DNA from: Orobanche coerulescens
Taxonomy: Eukaryota; Streptophyta; Magnoliopsida; Lamiales; Orobanchaceae
Direction of reading: 5' to 3'
Length of the DNA: 64,000 nt
Assembly (NCBI GenBank): GCA_033398695.1
Contig: CM065814.1
Span: forward strand, 103,542,501 to 103,606,500
The notes under the pieces were generated by a model, which saw only the letters and a list, made by a program, of their open reading frames with translations, was not told the DNA's origin and did no database searches. Of the stretch, positions 35,788 through 48,345 are shown piece after piece (the first letter of the stretch is position 1; each line of letters begins with the position of its first letter). The translations under genes and the position numbers were made by a program.

Positions 35788-36299
35788 AGTCATCCAGATA
35801 ATGAACATCAAATACATGTATAACATGATATGCATCCAAAGGCAGAATAAAACGGTACAATGATAATAATAATACGAGATTCTCACAAACCAAGGTAAGA
35901 ACCGAGCATTCGTGAAACACTATGCCCACGGCATACTATTAATACCTGCTCAACATGTTAGAACATAAGCGCCCAACGACGAATCATCGATATAGAACAC
36001 CACAATGAATTACATGAAGATGAAACAAACCAATTTGAATGAAACATGAATCACAATGCCCGAAGGCTCCAATGAAATACCAAGACATCACAAAGGCCTG
36101 AAAGTCACTCAGTCGAAGCTGTAAATGAACAGAATCACCTGAAAGTTACTCAGCTAAAACTATAAATCATCACAATGGCCCGAAGCCAAAACAGCCCGAA
36201 GCTGTACCAATGAGGGTCGAAGCCATGGCACGAATCCGTATCACAATGATGGCCAAAGCCACAGCACGAAGCCGTATCACAATGAAACCATCCTATGGC

Positions 36300-36760
36300 C
36301 GTGACCTACTGAACTGTAGGTGTTGGGAACCAACCGTGAAGGTTCAAGCCCCAAATTTACCCATAATGAAATCACCCAGTGATCGTGACCTACTGAGTTG
36401 TAGGTGTTGGGAACCAACCGCGAAGGTTTAAGCCCCAAACTTACCCATAATGAAATCACCCAGTGACCGTGACCTACTGAGTTGTAGGTGTTGGAAACCA
36501 ACCGCGAAGGTTCAAGCCCCAAACTTACCCATAATGACTGTTGTCTTCTGGCGTTGTTGTGTTTTACCCTTGCATGGGTATGTTGACATTATGCAGTAAT
36601 TGTGTATTAAGAATACACACGTATTAAGAAAAAAAATAAAAAACAAACAAACTTACCCATAATGAAATCACCCAGTGACCGTGACCTACTGAGTTGTAGG
36701 TGTTGGGAACCAACCGCGAAGGTTCAAGCCCCAAACTTACCCATGATGAGCACTAGCCCA
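36300..36760. repeat. 84-bp tandem repeat in E4 LTR, about 4 units
   Basis: Units start at 36300, 36384, 36468 and 36680 (cgtgacctactgagttgtag...). The spacing is exactly 84 bp except for the last gap, which contains the insert at 36538-36647. Confidence 0.9.
36538..36647 (+). mobile_element. Small retroposed insert (110 bp) with A-rich tail and 18-bp duplication
   Basis: The insert interrupts an 84-bp repeat unit. It is flanked by caaacttacccataatga on both sides (36520-36537 and 36648-36665) and ends in aagaaaaaaaataaaaaac. An A-rich 3' tail and a long target duplication are marks of LINE-driven retroposition of an RNA. The source RNA is not identified; it has a loose likeness (acccttgcatgggtatg) to a segment near the 3' end of E1 LTRs. 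Confidence 0.65.
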
Positions 36761-36907
36761 GACTAGCCTACAAAACACAATTAATCACAAACGGCAACGA
36801 TCCAAAGATTACCGAATTCACAAGAATGATAGGGTACTGCCTTGAGCCGGCCAACACGAAAACAATGACTCACGGATGGGCACCTTCCTCGGTGGTTCCA
36901 ATTCAAT

Positions 36908-37262
36908 ACCTCGATTACCTTATAATGGCCAATCAATAATAATGATACAACGGATGGAAACTATCCGTGATAATCCCAATTCAATACCTCGATTGCCTTG
37001 GAACGGCCAATCGATAACAACGATGTAGCGGATGATTCAATACCTCGATTGACTTAGAACGGCCAACCGATAACAATGATATAATAAATGATTTAATACC
37101 TCGTTTTGCCTTAGAATGGCCAATCAATAACAGTGATCCCATGAATGATTGAACACTTCGATGGCCTTAGAATGGCCAATCGATAACAATGATACGAAGA
37201 ATGATTGATCACCTCGATTGCCTTAGAATGGCCAATCGACAATAATGATATAGTGAATGCCA
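36908..37262. repeat. About 55-bp tandem repeat in E4 LTR, about 6 units
   Basis: Units share cctcgattgccttagaatgg and ccaatcgataacaatgat. Confidence 0.85.
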
Positions 37263-37638
37263 CAGCACCTTTAATCGGTTACCGACGGCGAAGATGCGAA
37301 TGAATACGCCAATGCCTTCAATCGGCCGATATAACATGAATGACAGGACGCCAACATTAATAACAATGATTACCACAATGTCTTAGATCGACATCAATAT
37401 TAACAACAACAATCCATACATCGATACCGCAAACCGAATATCGACAATAACATTAACAACGAGTATCTTAATGCCTTGAACCGGACATTAACGAACAATA
37501 ATAAACATTTGGCATAATTACCGAAGAGTATCGTATCGAACGATCCCCTAATATCAATGAATTCATGAATATACTAAGTCTCGGAATGAGACAACACATT
37601 CATACACGTATATGATAACATTAATCTCGTTGACTAAT

Positions 37639-37657
37639 ACAAGTATAAAACTTGCCT
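37639..37657 (-). other. Conserved GGCAAGT stem, E4 LTR
   Basis: Minus strand GGCAAGT-tttat-ACTTGT. It is the same AGGCAAG core as in E1-E3 but with a different loop and 3' arm that still pairs. Confidence 0.5.
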
Positions 37658-38388
37658 CAAACCGAAGGCGAGAAAGTCCTTCCACGATCAACATCCTTAA
37701 TGGAAATATCGACCGCTCGAACAACCTTGAATAACACAGGTACCAACAATACGCTTAATATACGAATCAAGCATGATCACAACCAACTCAAAAGTCGATA
37801 CAACACTACCCAAAACTCATTGGGCATTCTAACAAACACGTTGTAAACAATCTCCAATTGTTTACAACCAAAACTCAATTATATCGAAAACCAACTTCCA
37901 ATGAATGATTCAATCCAACAAAACCTCATTAATACCATTAATAATCCAATAGGAATACTTCATTCGAGATTACGACAACATCTAGTCGAAAACCCCCAAA
38001 ATTCCAAAGTCAACACCCAAGGTGTTCTTGAACAATTCCAAATATTCAAAAATTCAGAAATATACACCAATAAATCCGTAGAAATACATGTATCCAAGGT
38101 AGATAATCTATATCTAACATATTCCAACATAATATCAAGCTAACTTGAAGAGATCGGAAGTAAAACACTCAAATTCCAAAATTCTAGATCCAAGAGATGT
38201 TTACCTTGATTTGGTATGTTGGAAAGGATTGAATGATGATTCATCCGACTTAGAAGCTTGAAAATGATCATAGGTGGTTCCAGATCGAAGAACCCTTCAA
38301 CAAAAGTCCAAAATCGCTCAAAACCGACGGGAGTAGGAAGGGAGAAGTGAAAATGACGAAACTAGACTGAAGTGTCCAATTTATACTG

Positions 38389-38395
38389 ATCCCAG
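38389..38395 (-). promoter_or_regulatory. LTR TATA box, E4
   Basis: TATAAAT on the minus strand, immediately downstream (in element sense) of the palindrome cluster 38397-38830. Confidence 0.65.
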
Positions 38396-38396
38396 T

Positions 38397-38830
38397 TTAG
38401 CGTGCGCTATGTCCTGATATTTAGCGTGCGCTAGCGGGTTACTGGGCAGTCCAGTGAGCTCTGACTGCTTCGTTAGCGTGCACTACGAACTTGGTAGCGT
38501 ACGCTAACGCCTTCCGATAGCGTGCGTTAACCCAAAATGTTAGCATGCGCTAACTGATGTTCGATACCCAGCAAGTAGAGTCCAGAACCTACTGTCCTCT
38601 GCCCTGCTCGCGTTAGTGTGCGCTACTCTTATGACTTAGCGTGCGTTGCTAGCATAATTAGCGTACGCTACTTACCACTTGTAGCGTGCGCTACGAATTT
38701 CCCAAATCAGCCCAGTACCTTCTAGACTGTCAGCCTTACTTGCGCTAGCGTGCGCTAATACTGAGCTATAGCGTGCGCTACCTGTACTCCATTAGCGCGC
38801 GCTAACAAGAGTATGTAGCGTGCGCGACCT
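38397..38830. repeat. CpG-palindrome cluster, E4 LTR
   Basis: About 14 sites of TAGCGTGCGCTA type in 430 bp, including tagcgtgcgcta (several), tagcgtacgcta and tagcgcgcgcta. Confidence 0.85.
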
Positions 38831-39027
38831 AACACACATACTACCAAAATATGATGATAATGATGAAAATATTCTCATCTCGATCTCAAATAGTGATGAA
38901 TGTGTTGGAATATTTATTCCACATATTAATAATTAAGTGTTTTGATGATTAAGTTGCTAAACAAAACAACAAAGGCGAAGCAAAACGGCGTAGGAATCGA
39001 AGACGCAAAAAGCTGGACAAAATACAA

Positions 39028-39530
39028 AGGTAGCGCACGCTAGAAATATAAGTTAGCACACGCTAACGGGTCCCAGCTACAGATCAGACGAGTTCGAAGT
39101 AACCTGAAGTGAAGTCACCTCATGAGGATAGCGCACGCTACACCATGTAACCTAACGCACGCTATCGAGCCATTATTACCGTTGTGAAGAGATTCAAACA
39201 CAGAATGACGTATGCACTGAAGTAAGCTTAGCGCACACAAGAGATGATATTTAGCGCACGCTAAATATCAGTTTGAATCAAGTCAATCAATCCATTGGGG
39301 AGACTCTGCTACAAGTCAAAAAGCATTAACGGATATATGACGCATACAATGATGCATGATTAACGCATGCTACAAAGGAAGTGTTAGCGCATGCTAACAG
39401 CCAGAGACAGAAGCCACTGGACTGAAACTGGAAAGACTCTAACGTACGTAATAATACATAATGTACGCTAAAGGCTAAATACACGCGATAGCACATGCTA
39501 AGGAAGGCAGCCTAGCGCATGCTAATAATA
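39028..39530. repeat. CpG-palindrome cluster, E5 5' LTR
   Basis: About 12 TAGCGCACGCTA-type sites. Aligned with 51088-51592, most differences are CpG to TpG or CpA inside the motif, with more decay in this copy. Confidence 0.85.
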
Positions 39531-39563
39531 ACTGGCAGTAACGGCTAGTTTGTGGAAGAAGGC

Positions 39564-39570
39564 TATAAAT
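39564..39570 (+). promoter_or_regulatory. LTR TATA box, E5 5' LTR
   Basis: TATAAAT, about 35 bp after the last palindrome site. Confidence 0.7.
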
Positions 39571-40335
39571 ACCAAATGAGTTGGTATCATTCCACACAAC
39601 AACATTGAGCAATTCATATACACTTGAAATATCATTGTAAACATTATAGTTGTTGTTCTTGATCTTAAATTAGAGTGATTGAGTGTTATACACAAAATCA
39701 TACACGAGTAAGAAAAAAAAAGATACGATTGGATTCGGTGTTATTAGGATCAATGATCCGGCATTGTTAGGATCGCAATCGCTATCTTAGTGAGGTTTAT
39801 CTAGTACCAATAGAAAGCTAGAGTGGTTGATTCCTTATCCAATAGAAAAGGAAAAATGGTTTTACTCGGACCGATAGAAGATGAGCTTGTAACGGTAATC
39901 CCTCGACCGATAGAAGAGAGGTGCAGAGATTTCGATCTTGAACCTATAGAAAAATATACATCGAGAGATGACGTAGGCACGTTTGGCCGAACCTCTATAA
40001 TGTAACACCCCCAATCCGCTAAGGGGTATTACACGCCGTAGAACCTTTCCTCAAGGATCTACCAGGCTGGTAACAACATATAACAACTCAACCATGCATT
40101 TAAGGCTAAAATGACTCAGTAGACCGATTTGGTCTTTCAATAAATACATACAACTCAAATACAACTCATGCCCATGCAGGGGTCAAAATACAACCACACC
40201 CGTACAACGGGAAAAGAATAGCAGCGAAAAATAAAGTACAACTGAACTAATAAACAAAGTACGGTTCCTCATGTGATTAGTATCGATCATCTTTCATTAT
40301 CCTTCGTGCCGACCCTGTGTTATGCTCCAAAACCT

Positions 40336-40400
40336 GAATGCAAAAATAGACATCCACCCCCCGAATACTCGGGGGTTAGCAAAACTCCACTGTTTTCCTA
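40336..40400 (-). other. Three-hairpin chain, E3 left LTR
   Basis: Same order as E1. Hairpin I has one mismatch (tccta for tgcta) that the right LTR lacks. Confidence 0.55.
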
Positions 40401-41692
40401 GTGTAAGGACAAAGTGCAAATACGAGCCATACAATTCACATTCCAAGAATAACAATAACCAGGAATCCTCAAAGATCCAAATGTAACAAAAAGTACTTCC
40501 CGAGGCGAGAGTTTGGTAAACATTTACAAAACCGAAAGATCACAAATAAAAAGGGAAACAATTTATAAAACAGTTTTAAATATGCCATCGAGAGTTTAAA
40601 TAGAAAACAATTTAGGATTATCAAATCCTTCTCTTTCCAAAATCAATAGGGTCCTCGACCAGTAGGCGGAAAGCAATTTGCAAGAAAATCACCCAATCAA
40701 CACAAACGAGTCTTCACAAATATTTCCCACGGGGCTCTCGACCCGATCAAAATAATATCAACACGAGATCAAACATATCAACATCACACGGGGTCCTCGA
40801 CCCAAAACACAAAATTTCAACACATTATAATCAAGGACACAATCTTTCGTCCGCCCAAAAACTCCTCAAGACCCCTGATTAATTAACCCTCGGAGATCTC
40901 GTCAAATGTCCTTGGTTAATTAACCCTAATACCAACATTTTAAAACAAGTTGAAACACACTTTCAAAAAACATGAATCACGGTCTATATCGAGACCAGCA
41001 TTTGAAAAGAGTTGAAAGAATTTGAAATACGATAATCGTTCGGTAACGGGGTCTTAGCTAAACACTCAAATATCCGTTTCCAATAAGCCTGCCAAGCGCC
41101 TCCACTGAAACACCTGTGCACCGGCGTTCACTCCACATGTCAGCCGCACCTTGTACGTGTCACCGCGCCGGCGTCACTCCCATAAGAGCCGCCCCTTGCA
41201 CGCGCATCAGATAAACACCGGCGTTCACCAACCATATAGAGCCGCACATTGCAGCGTACACCAGGCCGGAGATCGCACGCCCCGCCCTCAGAGGCTCCCG
41301 GATATGACGTCTCTCACAACAAGTATTCACATTGTCACAAACATCAAGTACACAGTCATCGTCGTAACAATTATCAAATCAATACACCAATTCACATAAT
41401 TCATCCGTCAGTCTACGACCACACGAATAAATAACAACACGCACGTCAACCATAACGAAACGGAAAGAAGCAATATACGTACACACGCATTATCAAGCGC
41501 AACATCAACACCAAATATATCCAAAGGATTCACATAGTCACTTACAACCCACACAATTTACAAAACACATGCGTTTTGAAAGTGAGCCTTTAACGAGGCT
41601 AGCCGAATCTTTTGAAAACTCATTTCAAACAAATAAACAAACACACCAAGATGATCACCAATTATTATATCCACAAAACAAGAATAGTATGG

Positions 41693-41707
41693 ACAAGGTA
41701 CTTGCCT
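41693..41707 (-). other. Conserved GGCAAG stem, E3 left LTR
   Basis: Minus strand AGGCAAGTACCTTGT; the right LTR has the same at 47312-47326. Confidence 0.55.
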
Positions 41708-42419
41708 TGAACAACCACAACGCGGAGAATCGACCGAAGTAGGTTGGCACGAACCGACTACGAACCCGCCGACTCCACCGAATGCCAACTCGCAATAATA
41801 AACTACGGAGGACAATAACAACAATGAAAATGAATTCCATAGCATGACTCAAAGCCGTTGAATTCAAAGAACGAACGACGAATGTTCAAGTGTTTTCCCC
41901 AAAACGGCCAAGAACACGATTCGTCCCGACAAAACACGAAAACAGAATTCCAAGTTGAAATATGGATATACAATCCATAGAATATTCTTAACAACATCAT
42001 TTAACCACAATCGATCCATAAAAAACGGATGGAAAACGAGATCGAGAACAAATCCCCCAAAAAGTCGATTCGAAGGAAATCAAGAAATATACTTCGATTC
42101 GACGAAGAACAATGGATTAAATGATGTTAAACACAAGAATACTACCAAGATTAATCATACCCATCATGAATTAATCAACAACACGGAAAGAATCGGATAA
42201 AAATGCAAAACCCCCCAAATTCACGAAATTAGGGTTCCAAGGAAGATTACCTTGATTCGCTGGATCAAAGGATGATAACGGATGATTGATTAATGTTATG
42301 AACTCAAGAACTTCGTAGATTTGTTGTTAAACAACATGGCTTCGTCACCTCCGAAGCTCTAGCCGCGGATCGAAAAGAAAGGAAATGAAAAATGAGTGAA
42401 AATGAGGCTGCTCAGCCAC

Positions 42420-42426
42420 ATTTATA
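42420..42426 (-). promoter_or_regulatory. LTR TATA box, E3 left LTR
   Basis: TATAAAT on the minus strand right after the palindrome cluster. The right LTR has gataaat here, so its promoter, which would be the active 5' LTR, looks weakened. Confidence 0.65.
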
Positions 42427-42430
42427 CTGG

Positions 42431-42740
42431 GTCGGACTAGCGTGCGCTAGGCTGCCGAGATAGCGCGCGCTATCGGCCGAGGCCGCAATCCAGTGACCTC
42501 CTGGACTAGACTGCTCGGCCAGGTAGCGTCCGCAGCCTTGCGGCCGTAGCGTGCGCTACCTGCCGGCCATAGCGTACGTAGTGTCCGGCAGTAGCGTGCG
42601 TTACCTGCCGATCCACCGAGTCTAGTATCCCCACTGCCCTACTGCCTCGGCCCGCTAGCGCGCAGACAACCGGGCGTAGCGTGCGCTGCCTCCCGGCCGT
42701 AATGTGCGCTACCTTCCGGCCGTAGCGTGCGCTACGCCGG
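42431..42740. repeat. CpG-palindrome cluster, E3 left LTR
   Basis: Many TAGCGTGCGCTA and TAGCGCGCGCTA sites mixed with ccggccgtagcg in a very GC-rich 300 bp. Confidence 0.85.
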
Positions 42741-43310
42741 TTCCTGCCGCACCCGTCCGGCCGGTGCCTGCAATTATCCGGCCAGTCCCGCAACCTTCCG
42801 GCCAGTACCCGACCACCAGGGCTCGACGGCTCGATTTCCGAAAACATACGGAACGAACACGACGAAAAGTTAGCGGACAACATCAACGACCGGTAATGAA
42901 ACATAATACCATAATTAATCATACGCGACCAAGAAACGGGTCGAGACAATAATTACAGATACGAATACCCGTAACTTTCAGTAAATTACAAAATGGCCCA
43001 AAACGCCCGAAAATCACGATACATGATCGAATAACCAAACTGAAGTTCACAAGACGTCTAAAAAAGTTAAACGGACTTACGGGAAACTCAAAACAGCAGT
43101 TTCGAACGAGATTCGCAAGAATCGAACTCAAGTGCGGAAAAGTTGCTAAAAAGCACGGAACTCAACAAAACAACACCGAAACGAACTCGGATGACAAAAA
43201 GTGTAGAATTAATCATTCTCAGAATGACGAAACGGTCATGAGCAAGTCGTCAAAACGGACTTCCGCTGGAAAAAAAGAAATGACCGGAAATCGAAATTAC
43301 GAGTTTTACA

Positions 43311-45617
43311 TTCTACCCTCCTTCAAAGAAGTTTCGTCCCGAAACTTAAAATAAGTAGGGAGAAGCAATATCCCCTGCCAGGAAAACTCGACGAGATACA
43401 CAAAAACTGAAAACTCGTGCCCGACGGCGAAATGCTGCAAGAAATGCAAAGAGACATACGACGTGAAAACACGCTCCACGGCGACCAACACAATGTCGCC
43501 GTTAGGAATATAATAAAACCAACAAATGACAAGCGTCATCAAACGGATAATATAGTCAAGTCAATTATCCGAACAATCACAAAACACAAACGAAAATCAA
43601 TAAGATTGACCGACCCAACGGTACATCAATCAAAACGCGAGCCAATCGCTGAACAAATACGGAATTCCACCGCCCAAGGGTTGGAAGATCGAAAATGAGA
43701 CTAATTTCCCGAACTTAAGGGAATTACGAAGGAGCCTGAACGCTCAACAATCACGAAACGAAAACAAAAACCGAAGAAACAAACGATCGAGACAACAAAA
43801 ATCGAACAATCATGTCCGAAACACGAAGGATAATAAAATTCAAACAACAATTCCCAGGATGATCTGGTGAGAACAACAAGACATGCATTCCCATAACATC
43901 CACAGGAAAGGAAATAGCGATTGAAAAGTCACAACGACAAACGAGTTATTCCGAAACAATACCACCCTCGTTCGATCAACAAAAGCAAGGGATAGGGAAA
44001 GTTCAGAAAATGTTAACGAGCATAAACGAGTCGAAAGAGTCGAAAACACAGGAGTTCCAAATCCGATCCACTTCGAATAAAAGAACTAATAGAACCAAAT
44101 GATGCCACTTCCGAACAAGGTTCACAAGAATGGAACCGAACTCAAAAAAAAGTCACAGCAATAACCAGATCAACCCACAACAAGATCACAGTTTGTTCGG
44201 ACGATGAAACCGAAATACAGAACAAGTTCATAAAGTATCAATGAAAATGAGCGAATCGATAGACTGGATAAAGAGAAAATACCGAAGTCAAAATAGTACG
44301 GGTATTACCTTCGACCTCGTCCATAAAATTCACAAAAACAGGAGCAAGGTAACATGTCATTAAACAACCGACACATAACGGTACCATCACTGATGCACAC
44401 GGTCATACCAAACCAAGCTCTAACAGCTCGCACATGCGCGACAACGCAGAAATCACTACGAGGCGACAATATTCAATACCAACATCCCACCTCTCACAGA
44501 GGGCTAACACAACAAATGTGTGGAAAATGACTCAACGCTCACACCGCCAATTCGATCATACTCGGGAGCAAACATCAAAATGACAAGGCGAACATCATAC
44601 ATACATACCCAGCCCTCAAACGGGAATGGATAGGTTTTAAAAATGAAAACCTCATTTTGAAAATAATTTAGAAGAACACTGGTTGATCTTGAGTATCACC
44701 TTTCAAAAAGTACAAACGTGAAACATCGTTATCGAGACTTTGGAGAACCATTTCGCATTTGATAAAAATGAGGACACTTTCTCTTAGTGAAAACTTTCAG
44801 AATATTCGACCCTCGGGTCTAAATAAAAGTGTTTCTAAAACATTGAAAATATCTCAAAGCATTTTGGTTCTCGAAGTAGAAAATTTTTGAAATATATTGT
44901 GGCACCTAGGATGTACCACAAGAAAATAACTCATTTGAAAAGTATGTCTTGAAATTTATTTTTCTAAGATACTCAAGGTTTTCAAAAATCCAATAGGCCA
45001 GAATGCCCAAAACTCACACATATCGACGTTCACTAAAATAACTCCTAGTACACGCATCAAAATGTTTAAAATCAAGACAATACATGTCTTTAAACGGAAA
45101 TAAACGAAAAAATACCACATTCAGAACAAAACCACTGACCCCATTCGAGGCCTCTAAAGACCCTCCCGCACTGGCTAGTGAACAAGTCGAATGCGTATAA
45201 GCACAAAGCCTCCACAATAGAACTTGTAAAACGTACAAATCGATTCGAAAATCATAAGCAACGGACAAAAACAACAATAAAAAGACATCACAAGCGACGA
45301 CACTCCTCGTATAAATCAAATACGAGAGTCGACTAAAGACATATCGTGAAATCAAAATCCACATAAGAATTCCATCACTTAAACAAATAATCATAAAAAT
45401 ATCTCGTGTCACACGAGGCACAACACAAAGAAGGGAGACTTACTTCTACAGGTCGCACGAAGATGATGATCGCCCCACGATACTAATCACGACCAACAAA
45501 CTCAAACGACGCGTCGCGACACGACTCAGTCAGATAAAATCCGACGAAACAAGACTCAAACAACACGACTTGACCCGACAGCCTAGGTTTCCTCAACCTA
45601 ATCTCCGATACCATTTA
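43311..45617 (-). other. E3 internal region without coding sequence
   Basis: A polypurine tract (minus gaaggagggtag) adjoins 43310. The leader next to the primer site is homologous to E1 leaders at 1212-1320 and 6740-6860. No gag domain, knuckle or pol motif is seen in any frame. Confidence 0.75.
45602..45612 (-). other. Degenerate primer-binding site, E3
   Basis: Minus-strand TGGTATCGGAG, five bases from the LTR end at 45618. It is one base away from the tRNA-iMet consensus TGGTATCAGAG. Confidence 0.75.
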
Positions 45618-45952
45618 TGTAACACCCCCAATCCGCTCAGGGATATTACACGCCGTAGAACCTTTCCTCAAGGATCTACCAGGCTGGTAACAACATATAA
45701 CAACTCAACCATGCCTTTAAGGCTAAAATGACTCGATGGAGCCGATTTGGTCTTTCAATAAATACATACAACTCAAATACAACTCATGCCCACTTGGGTC
45801 AAAAATCTGACCACACCCGTACAACGGGTAAAGTATAGCAGCGGAAAATAAAGTACAACTGAACCAATAAACAAAGTACGGTTCCTCATGTGATTAGTAT
45901 CGATCATCTTTCATCATCCTTCGTGCTGACCCTGTGTTATGCTCCAAAACCT

Positions 45953-46018
45953 GAATGCAAAAATAGACATCCACCCCCTCGAATACTCGGGGGTTAGCAA
46001 AACTCCACTGTTTTGCTA
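45953..46018 (-). other. Three-hairpin chain, E3 right LTR
   Basis: Hairpin I TAGCAAAAC/GTTTTGCTA intact; II ACCCCC/GGGGGT; III GGATGT/GCATTC with wobble pairs. Confidence 0.55.
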
Positions 46019-48051
46019 GTGCAAGGACAAAGTGCAAATACGAGCCATACAATTCACATTCCACGAATAACAATAACCAGGAATCCTCAAAGATCCAAAC
46101 GTAACAAAAAGTACTTCCCGAGGCGAGAGTTTGGTAAACATTTACAAAACCGAAAGATCACAAATAAAAAGGGAAACAATTTATAAAACAGTTTTAAAGA
46201 TTCCATCGAGAGTTTAAATAAAGAACAATTTAGGATTATCAAATCCTTCTCTTTCCAAAATCAACAGGGTCCTCGACCAGTAGGCGGAAAGCAATTTGCG
46301 AGAAAATCACCCAATCAACACAAACGAGTCTTCACAAATATTTCCCACGGGGCTCTCGACCCGATCCAAATAATATCAACACGAGATCAAACATCTCAAC
46401 ATCACACGGGGTCCTCGACCCAAAACACAAAATGTCAACACAGTATAATAAAGGACACAGTCTTTCGTCCGCCCAAAAACTGCTCAAGACCCCTGATTAA
46501 TTAACCCTCAGAGATCTCGTCAAATGTCCTTGGTTAATTAACCCTGATACCAACATTTTAAAATAAGTTGAAACACACTTTCAGAAAACATGAATCATGG
46601 TCTATATCGAGACCAGCATTTGAAAAGAGTTGAAAGAATTTGAAGTACGATAATCGTTCGGTAACGGGGTCTTAGCTAAACACTCAAATATCCGTTACCA
46701 ATAAGCCTGCCAGGAGCCTCCACTGAAACACCTGTGCAACGGCGTTCACTCCACATGTCAGCCGCACCTTGTACGTGTCACCGCGCCGGCGTCACTCCCA
46801 TAAGAGCCGCCCCTTCCATGCGCATCAGATAAACACCGGCGTTCACCAACCATATAGAGCCGCACATTGCAGCGTACACCAGGCCGGAGATCGCACGCCC
46901 CGCCCTCAGAGGCTCCCGGATATGACGTCTCTCACAACAAGTATTCACATTGTCACAAACATCAAGTACACAGTCATCGTCGTAACAATTATCAAATCAA
47001 TACACCAATTCACATAATTCATCCGTCAGTCTACGACCACACGAATAAATAACAACACGCATGTCAACCATAACGCAACGGAAAGAAGCAATATACGTAC
47101 ACATGCATTATCAAGTGCAACATCAACACCAAATATATCCAAAAGGATTCACGTAGTCACTTACAACCCATACAATTTACAAAACACACGCGTTTTGAAA
47201 GTGAGCCTTTAACGAGGCTAGCCGAATCTTTTGAAAACTCATTTCAAACAACTAAAAAAACACACCAAGATGATCACCAATTATCATATCCACAAAACAA
47301 GAATAGTATGGACAAGGTACTTGCCTTGAACAACCACAACGCGGAGAATCGACCGAAGTAGGTTGGCACGAACCGACTACGAACCCGCCGACTCCACCGA
47401 ACGCCAACTCGCAATAATAAACTACGGAGGACAATAACAACAATGAAAATGAATTCCATAGCATGACTCAAAGTCGTTGAATTCAAAGAACGAACGACGA
47501 ATGTTCAAGTGTTTTCCCCAAAACGGCCAAGAACACGATTCGTCCCGACAAAACACGAAAATGGAATTCCAAGTTGAAATATGGATATACAATCCATAGA
47601 ATATGTTTAACAACATCATTTAACCACAATCTATCCATCAAAAACGTATGGAAAATGAGATCGAGAACAAATCCCCCAAAAAGTCGATTCGAAGTAAATC
47701 AAGAAATATACTTCGATTCGACGAAGAACAATGGATTAAATGATGTTAAACACAAGAATACTACCAAGATTAATCATACCATAATGAATTAATCAACAAC
47801 ACGGAACGAATCAGATAAAAATGCAAAAAACCCCCAAATTCATGAAATTAGGGTTCTAAGGAAGATTACCTTGATTCGCTGAATCAAAGGATGATAACGG
47901 ATGATTTATTGATGTTATGAACTCAAGAACTTCGTGGATTTATTGTTAAACAACATGGCTTCGTCACCTCCGAAGCTCCAGCCGCGGATCGAAAAGAAAG
48001 GAAATGAAAAATGAGTGAAAATGAAATTTGCTCGTACATTTATCTTGGGCG

Positions 48052-48345
48052 GACTAGCGTGCGCTAAGTGCCGAGCTAGCGCGTGCTATCGGCCCGCCGC
48101 AATCGATGACCTCACTGGACTAGGCGCTTTCGGCTAGGTAGCGTCACGCGACCTTACGGCCGTAGCGTGTGCTACTGCCGGCCGTAGCATACGTAGTGTC
48201 CGGCGATGGCGTGCGCTACCTGCCGATCCACTGAGTCGGTACCCCGGCGCCTCTGCCTCGGCCGCTTCGCAGCGCAAACAACCGGGCGTAGCGTGCGCTG
48301 CCAACCGAACGTAGCGTGCGCTACCTTTCGGCCGTAGCGTGCGCT
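48052..48345. repeat. CpG-palindrome cluster, E3 right LTR
   Basis: Counterpart of 42431-42740, with several one- and few-base indels relative to it. Confidence 0.8.

Larger units (their letters stand above)
38903..40000 (+). repeat. E5 5' LTR, major part
   Basis: It continues at 48928-49003 beyond E3. It carries the palindrome cluster 39028-39530 and a TATA box at 39564-39570. Confidence 0.92.
40001..43310 (-). repeat. E3 3' LTR (left copy)
   Basis: Minus-strand start TGTAAAACTCG at 43310, end GGGGGTGTTACA at 40001. It holds the hairpin chain (40336-40400), the GGCAAG stem (41693-41707), a TATA box (42420-42426) and the palindrome cluster (42431-42740). Confidence 0.93.
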
